A stretch of 64,000 bases of DNA from Pisolithus tinctorius (Eukaryota > Basidiomycota > Agaricomycetes > Boletales > Pisolithaceae): the NCBI GenBank assembly GCA_024663395.1, contig JANFAH010000021.1:620001-684000 (forward strand). Direction: 5' to 3'. Shown piece by piece: positions 58,022 to 64,000 of the stretch. The translations under genes were made by a program, and so were the position numbers. The notes under the pieces were generated by a model, which searched no databases, had not been told where the DNA came from, and saw only the letters and a program-made list of their open reading frames with translations. Every line of letters begins with the position of its first letter. The stretch's first letter is position 1.

Positions 58022-59110
58022 GTGCCTATGGGTACAGGTGCCTTTGACATCACACTAGATATCAACATACTTAAAGATGCCATCATCAATCATCATATGC
58101 CAGTGCAAAATATTCTTACTGCTCACATGGACTGTGGTATGACACCAAGCCAAGTAGTGATGATGCTGTATGACATGAACTCCCCCACATGGTCAGAGAG
58201 TAACTTCAAGGGCAAGTCAGTGGCCCTCTCACCCCTTGCCATCAATGGCAGAGAAGATCCTGCCAACTGTTCATTCCTTGGATACAGGAAGAGTCCTTTG
58301 GGTGCAGGAGACATGTCACCCACTGGCCCCCCTGGGTATAGTCTGAGCTCTCCCAATGCATACTTGCCTACATTTCCTTATGTCCCTCAATCTCCATACA
58401 GTGGAATGACCTCACCATTTGGTATGTTGGTACGAGCAACATCCCCATTCTATGACAGAAGCCAAGGGGCTACATCACTGACATACTTCCTGACATCACC
58501 TGCTCTCAATCTCATGTCTCCCTGTTATTTGCCAAGCAGTCTGTGGTACAGTCCACAACTGTCTTCCTTCAGTCCCACATCTCCACAGTACTCACCAACT
58601 GGCCCATCCTTTGTCTCTGAGATGTAAGTCATGTTTATCTGTTAGCAAATGGGTCACTAACTTCATGCCAGATTCACCTAGTGCGACCTTTTATTTTTTT
58701 CCTACTCACTCTACTGCTCATTCCTTTTCTTGTTGCCTCCTTCCCCCAGCTTGTAAGTAATTTAACTTAGTCATATCTGTAGTTATGTCACTCACAGCTC
58801 TGCAGCCCCTGCACAAATGTCACCCTCATCTCCAAAATACTTACCCACATCACCAGTGTCACCCTCCTCACTCAAATATTCCAACTTCTCCAAGTTATTT
58901 TCTGGCCTGTGAGTTATTGACAACGTTGACCTCAGTTCCACCAGTATTGGCTACCAATTCTTTCACAGCTCCTGCCCAGTGTAAGTGTCTTCTGTATATT
59001 AGCAAGGTTGCAGTGGTTTATTCCTACCAGGTCCTGTTTCTCCTGCATATAGCCCAACATCTCTGTAATGGTCGCCTTTGAGGCCTGCCCAAAACAGTAC
59101 AACTCACCAT
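58022..59110 (+). pseudogene. RPB1: Decayed fragment of RNA polymerase II largest subunit (RPB1) with CTD
   Basis: From the first base after the LTR-like copy the frame reads PMGTGAFDITLDI, the conserved segment before the RPB1 linker, then PVQNILTAHMDCGMTPSQVV, FKGKSVALSPLAING and FLGYRKSPLGAGDMSPTGP. Degenerate YSPTSPS heptads follow (SPFYDRSQGATS; SFSPTSPQYSPTGPSF), with further heptads after introns (MSPSSPKYLPTSPVSPSS near 58815; SPAYSPTSL near 59036). The intron starting GTAAGTCATG near 58624 is still evident, so it came from genomic DNA. Stops and CpG loss show it is dead. The rest of RPB1 is absent. A working RPB1 must lie elsewhere. Confidence 0.85.
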
Positions 59111-60480
59111 GGGCACTGATACAGTATGTCCCTGTCATGGTGGTTGGGATTTTTCTTGTTTGTGCCTATGTCTCTTGCTGGATGTCTCCCCAGGTGACTG
59201 GCACATATCTACTAGTATGTTTTTGTAGTCATACACCCCATGTAGATTACCATACATCTTTATTATGTAAACTAGACAACAATAATGTTCATACTAAGTA
59301 TTGAGCCAATTTGTCTGTCAATGTAAGGTATTGAAACCCAGCCAATGGGAATTATTATATAATCCAATGGACTGTAAGTATATACACATGGCAACTTCCT
59401 TGCTTCCACACCCTTACCATGACCATTGTCATGGGTATCATCTGTACCACCAACTTGTCAGGCAGTTTCACCCATACCATTGCAGCAGTAAGTACCTGTC
59501 ACTGTCGTGCTGTCAAGTTATTATTATTAACTGGCCCTTGTTAAATGTTGACAGTTCCCCACTGCCCCCAATAATGAAATGGAATCACCACTGACACTGA
59601 TGATGATGCCAACTTCCTTTCCCTTCAATCATCCCCAGTATTCCTATACCCAGCCATTGTGCACACTTGTTGTGTTGCCAACCAACCCCCCATGTGCTGG
59701 TCCAGGATTGCTATTCATCTGACCTGCAGTGAGGTTTTGGCAGTGCAGGTATGTGGTCACCACTGCTTTAAGTTACCACAGCTCACTGACTTGATGCCAA
59801 TCAAACATGCCAGATTCCTCAAGTCCTACATGCTATGAACTCCTTATTCCCTGATAGATACCCTGCACATACTCAGAATCATGGCATCATCATTTTGTCC
59901 TCTTATATTAGCCTCAAGTTTGGGTACTACAACCTATATCCATGTGGTTAAGTACACTGTAGTCAATGCCATGCACACTTGTGTTTTTTAAGAAAAATGT
60001 TTTGGAATCACAATGAGAATGAAAGAATGAGAATGAGAAAAATGTTGCATTGACCCAAGTCGACATTGGCAGAGTGGAAGGTAGCATCATAATGATAAAT
60101 ATGAAATTATAATGAGTGTTGACATGTTGGCAGGTGCTGGTAGCCTGTCATAATCCCTTAGCATAGCTGCATACATTAAATAGCCTTTTAAGGGTGTTAT
60201 AATGACAGTATGGCATGTTGATGGTGACAGAGCTTGTTGTAATGCCTTACAACACTCTCTCCTTAAATAGCCTTTTAAGGGAAATATAATGACTACATTG
60301 TGCAGTGATGATGAAACCCACCATCATTCTTATGTCATTATAACATCATCTTCACAAACTTTTCCACCATTAGCATGCATTAGAAGGCAGGGTGGGAAAG
60401 CAGGACCTTAACTTACATTGTAATGTCTCATCATGTGTGCAAAAAAGTTGGGACACTCTGTCCCTTGTGTTGGAGGTAAT
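59111..60480. other. CpG-poor region with repeats, no gene
   Basis: Short open stretches without signature. Two 19-bp direct copies of TTAAATAGCCTTTTAAGGG lie at 60176-60194 and 60263-60281, and CATTATAA-type motifs are frequent (60080-60420), as on the far side of the Plavaka gene. This may be the subterminal part of that element; termini not found. Confidence 0.45.
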
Positions 60481-60544
60481 GCTAACCCATTACATATGAA
60501 TGTTGACAGTGAAATCCCCACTATCCAACTCCCTCTGAGTCCCC

Positions 60545-60670
60545 TCTGGAGTTTCATGTCCACTCCTCTAAGTCCAGTCTGCCTCTGAAATACAAGGGCT
60601 GAGCTTGTGCAAGGGGGAAGCACACTAGCCAAACCTGATGCCCTCCCATCTGACCTCTGTTCCTGAAACT
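60545..60670 (+). repeat. LTR relic, Gypsy A family
   Basis: CTGAAATACAAGGGCTGAG and GTGCAAGGGGGAAGC match the LTR core (2587-2650) in decayed form. Both ends are lost. Confidence 0.7.
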
Positions 60671-60732
60671 TTCCTCCATCCTCCTCTGCTCATTGTTCAT
60701 CACATATCTTGCCACCTAGTGGTTGGATTTGC

Positions 60733-62036
60733 TCAGGACTTTGACCTACATGCTTTGCAGTCCAACCCACTCCTACTCCACTCTAAGGGGAAGTCAGGGG
60801 TGTTGTGCAACTTTGACAAAAGCCATATATTCAGCTTCAGTGGAAGAGAGGGCAATAGTTTTCCATTTTCTAGATCACCATGAAATGAGGGATGTGCCAA
60901 GGAACATGGCAAAGCCAGTGGTAGAATGACAAGTGTCTTTGTTAGAGGCCAATCTGCATCTGCAAAACCATAGATCCATGGTTCAAATCCAGAGTAGTAA
61001 AGTGCCAATTTAGGAGTTGATGCAACATAGTGAACTATGTGCAGCACTTTATTTTTGTGATCCTCTGTAGGATTTGACATATATTGGCTCATATGGATGA
61101 CTGCAAAAGCAATATCTGGATGAGTTCCTAGCACCAAATAGAGTAAAGACCCTACTATTGATTGATATTGTGAGCAGAGTTGGGAGGATGCATTATAAGA
61201 GGTTGGAGCCTTTTCTGGTTGATATCCCAAAGGTAGTGGAGTGTGAATATTGTGAGTATTCTCTATGTTAAAGCATTTGACAACCTTTTTGACATAGTGA
61301 GTTTGTTTGAGATAAATTTCTTTCTTTGACCTAATCTGGTGAATCTGAATTCCCAGATATTCCTTCGCTTCTCCCAAGTTATGGGATTCCCATTTCTTCA
61401 TGAATTCATCTTTCTTGGCTTTTAGGAGTTGTTTATCCAATCCAAGGAATAATCCATTGTCAACATAGATGAAGAAAATGACAATGCCAGCATCCACTTT
61501 TGATCTTTTAAAGCCCATTTGAAGTAATGAATCATGAAGGGCTTTATTCCATGTGAGGGCAGCTTGCTTTAATCCGTAAAGGGCTTGAAACAACCAATAA
61601 ACCTTGTGCTCTTGACCCAGAACTTTGAAACCTTCTGGTTGTTCCATATATATTTCTTCATCAAGGTTGCCATATAAAACGGCAGTTTTACATCCAGTGC
61701 TTCCATTTCCCCATTCTTCTGAACAGTGAAAGTGAGAAGAATTTGCACAGTCTCAAAGTGAGTGACTGGAGAGAAGGTATCTTCATCAGTTCTGAATTCT
61801 TGTGTGAAGCCTTTAGCCACAAGATGAGCTTTATAATGACCATTACTTGTAATGGCAAAAACCCATTGACACTTGACTGGTTTTCAATCCAGTTTTGGGT
61901 CCACCAAAGTCCATACACTTTTTTCTTCAATTGATTTTAACTTATCCTTCATAGCATTGGACCATTTCTCTTGCAAATCCAGAGAAAGCTTAAGAACATC
62001 TTTGTAATGTTCCAGAGATTCTTTAATTCTTGTAGT
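60733..62036 (-). pseudogene. Copia D: decayed RT-RNase H fragment
   Basis: Minus strand. WVFAI-like start and KAHLVAKGFTQEF (about 61820), FSPVTHFETVQILL, ALYGLKQAALTWNKALHD, IFFIYVDNGLFLG (YVDD to YVDN), LGEAKEYLGIQIHQ, SQYQSIVGSLLYL, GTHPDIAFAV, YGFADADW, then a broken RNase H end. Gag, protease and integrase are missing and LTRs are not identified. Truncated on both sides by Gypsy LTR relics. Confidence 0.85.
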
Positions 62037-62058
62037 GAGTGTCATGACTGTGTATTTG

Positions 62059-62385
62059 TGTTACACTGTGCTCACATGTGTTTCCTTTTCCAGACTTTGT
62101 ACTATACTGCTTGTGCCTGTTGTTGCCATAGAGCAACATCCCCTTTACCTGCAAGCCGCTGTCTACACAGTTGGACTTGTGTTCTGTATGTTTCCTTTTA
62201 TGTCTTTCCCCTGTTTACCCTGCATTGTACTATAACCAGACCATGTCCATTTACCCTTCTCTCCATGATCTGCTGGTGGCCCTGATCCACATGGTCACAT
62301 GACACATGTACCCTTGGTACCCATCTGCCCCTGTATGTCATATATGCAGTTTCCCTCCTTTTGTTGTGCATTCACCCCTGGTGTA
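62059..62385 (+). repeat. Truncated LTR, Gypsy C family
   Basis: TGTTACACTGTGCTCACATG onward matches the first half of the Gypsy C LTR (44966-45290), then stops. Confidence 0.8.
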
Positions 62386-62819
62386 GGAATAGGTAAAATA
62401 AGATACCTAGAAATAGTAATAGTCAGTGATGGGCGAGTATATTGTGCTCGACCCAAAAGGGAGGTTCTCTCTGAAGAAAGAAGTGTAGTAAAAATGTAAA
62501 AATTGCGAACTCAAATGGAATACTTAACTCTGTCTGTCTAATAGCTCTTGCCAGTCCTCCTGGCACTTTGGGTACTCCCCAAAGTAATAAATCTAACTTT
62601 GAAAACTTGCCGAATTGCGAGACAAGATCACCCTACTACTGAGGGCCTGTTACATGAACTGGTTGTTATGGTAAACTGAACTCGTGCGAACACAGCACAT
62701 GTGCTTAGTCAGCAATGCGGCTGCTCGCCACTAAGTCCAGTGGTACAATGCAAAAAAAACAAAAGAGGGAAATAAAACAAAAGAAAAACTCTCCACCCCT
62801 GAACTCATGACCCAGCCTG
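62386..62819. other. No gene; CpG-containing sequence
   Basis: Nothing recognisable. CG dinucleotides reappear, marking the right edge of the decayed repeat block. Confidence 0.5.
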
Positions 62820-62912
62820 CTTCCCCTAGGGAACTCGAACTCGTTCCCTACATCCGAGGGGCAGTTTAGAATTCAACCATCCTTGGTCACTCTCCTCCCC
62901 ACACAAACATCC
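62820..62912 (-). repeat. Possible tRNA-derived SINE head
   Basis: On the minus strand TGACCAAGGATGG resembles a pol III A box, and 48 nt later GAGTTCGAGTTCC resembles a B box inside a GGGAAC/GTTCCC stem. A T-rich stretch follows (plus-strand A-rich 62750-62790). The acceptor stem is not formed, so it is not a working tRNA. Confidence 0.35.
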
Positions 62913-63731
62913 TCACCCTCACACCTACTTGCCTTGACCTTTGAACACAGCGCCTCGCCCCTCTAACCTCGCACTACTCAAACACGACTCCCTTCTCTCC
63001 GAAGACCTGCTCCTGACTTTGCAGAAAAACCCTCTTGGTCCTCAAATCCTCTTGCCCTCGAACACAACCCTTCCCACCTGCAAAGTGCCACCTGGCCTCT
63101 TGAACACACACCCTGCCTCTCAAACACTCCCCTCAAGGCCCAAACCTCGAACCAAAAGATGATGGAGATAATCTCCAGGCAAGCGAACAAGTGAGTAATA
63201 AATCAAGTGTGGAGCAAGTCAAAGACTGCTCTTCAAGGCACAGTCTCTGTGCAAATGGTAATGTGGTGTGATGCAGCACTGCAGCTGGTACAGCAGACGC
63301 TGGCCCTCTACAAGGCAGCCCGAAGACGTATTTATGTACCTAAAACAAACCTCCATTAGTTGTGTATTTACTATCCTTATATGCATATGTGCTCTCGACT
63401 ACTGCTTGTCCTTAAGACAATTTAGCACCAAGAAAAACAATGGAACTCAAAACTACAAATCAGGGTGAGTAGAATCACCCAAAGGCTAGTGTGACTCAGT
63501 TGAACAATGTTGCTCGAAGCAAAACTCATTTAAGGAAAACTATATATGACATGCTCACCAGGACTCTCACTATATTGTCCTCTTCATTTTCATACCCTCG
63601 ACTCTCCACACATGCGTATGCTTGACTCCTCATACCTCGTCTGGCACTTCGCCTGGTGGCCAAAGCCCTGTGCTAAGTGTCACTGAGCAACCTCGAGTTA
63701 CCTGTCTTCGTTTGCCATTATCTCGACCCTA
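62913..63731. other. No supported gene
   Basis: Cysteine- and proline-rich open stretches on both strands (62940-63190) look like a pyrimidine-rich compositional effect. 63190-63730 shows nothing. Confidence 0.45.
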
Positions 63732-63943
63732 CAGTGGCTCAAAAAAGTGTCCCAATGTTTGGTGATTTTGGAAAGAGTTGAGATTTACGAGAGAGCCAAT
63801 AGGAATTAGTTCGAACTCCTGCAGGACGAAAGGTAGTACTAACCGTTGCCTTGACAACAAGGGATTTCTTATGTAATTTGGTTGATATGCCACCAAGATA
63901 TAACCATTTTAAAATGACATGTCATTGGGACACTTTTTTGAGC
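63732..63943. mobile_element. Small Tc1/mariner-like MITE
   Basis: Terminal inverted repeats CAGTGGCTCAAAAAAGTGTC (63732 on) and the complement CATTGGGACACTTTTTTGAGC (63923-63943); TA precedes the left end. The outermost right bases are diverged (GAGCATGA in place of GAGCCACTG), so the right border is approximate. No transposase. Confidence 0.65.
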
Positions 63944-64000
63944 ATGATCTTGTCAGTCATTATTTAGTAAATAACATAAAGATTTGACAACTTCTGAGGG

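Noticed and set aside
60436..60460. CAAAAAAGTTGGGACAC resembling the terminal repeat of the MITE at 63732
   Set aside because: Only one end-like motif, no partner or TA duplication nearby.
62940..63190. Cys/Pro-rich open frames on both strands
   Set aside because: Pyrimidine-rich composition explains them; no start context, introns or homologous pattern.

Overview
The window reads as nuclear DNA of a mushroom-forming basidiomycete (Agaricomycetes). The evidence is a 12-exon P450 with about 50-nt introns, a trypsin-fold protease-like gene of a type I associate with Agaricomycetes, a decayed Plavaka (CACTA-like) transposase, and chromodomain Gypsy elements beside fungal Copia elements. I cannot name the species. 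Only about 5 kb (16.2-21.2 kb) is ordinary host gene space: the protease-like gene (-) and a complete cytochrome P450 (+), divergent around a 978-bp shared upstream region. Everything else is transposon, mostly nested.

Layout. 1-1.97 kb: LTR tail and old debris. 1.97-15.67 kb: a 3.7-kb mobile palindrome (arms about 1.7 kb, 7-bp target duplication GTACATC), split by a young, CpG-rich Gypsy element A (2081-12043, TSD TTCTC). Element A carries gag, a -1 frameshift signal, pol with chromodomain, and an unusual spliced antisense gene. 16.2-21.2 kb: host genes. 21.73-50.27 kb: Gypsy element B on the minus strand (TSD CACAT), opened by two solo-LTR-like insertions, one of which carries a Tc1/mariner-type fold-back element. 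Copia A (33164-49480) sits in B's 5' LTR. Copia A in turn contains Gypsy C (35664-45656, TSD GAAAC), which contains a further solo-LTR-like copy, and a younger 820-bp solo LTR. 50.3-62.4 kb: Copia fragments, a decayed Plavaka transposase with its introns, a second decayed gene, another solo-LTR-like copy joined to a decayed RNA polymerase II RPB1 C-terminal-domain fragment, and a decayed Copia RT. 62.4-64 kb: CpG-containing sequence with a possible tRNA-derived SINE and a small MITE.

How the parts work. Gypsy A, B and C share one logic. Each has a sequence beginning 2 nt inside the 5' LTR border that is complementary to the predicted 5' end of its own RNA, which suggests Tf1/sushi-type self-priming instead of tRNA priming. 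Each has pol in the -1 frame relative to gag. A and B have an A-rich slippery heptamer abutting the gag stop, followed 6-8 nt later by a perfect 9- or 11-bp hairpin. A and B also share an antisense gene downstream of pol (coiled coil, one phase-2 intron, six-cysteine cluster, acidic tail). This gene is the best candidate for an undescribed system here.

Base change. Old elements are almost free of CpG. By eye, all of the roughly 23 differences between element A's LTRs are CpG transitions, and the nonsense codons that can be placed fit CGA to TGA. This points to methylation-linked deamination of repeats.
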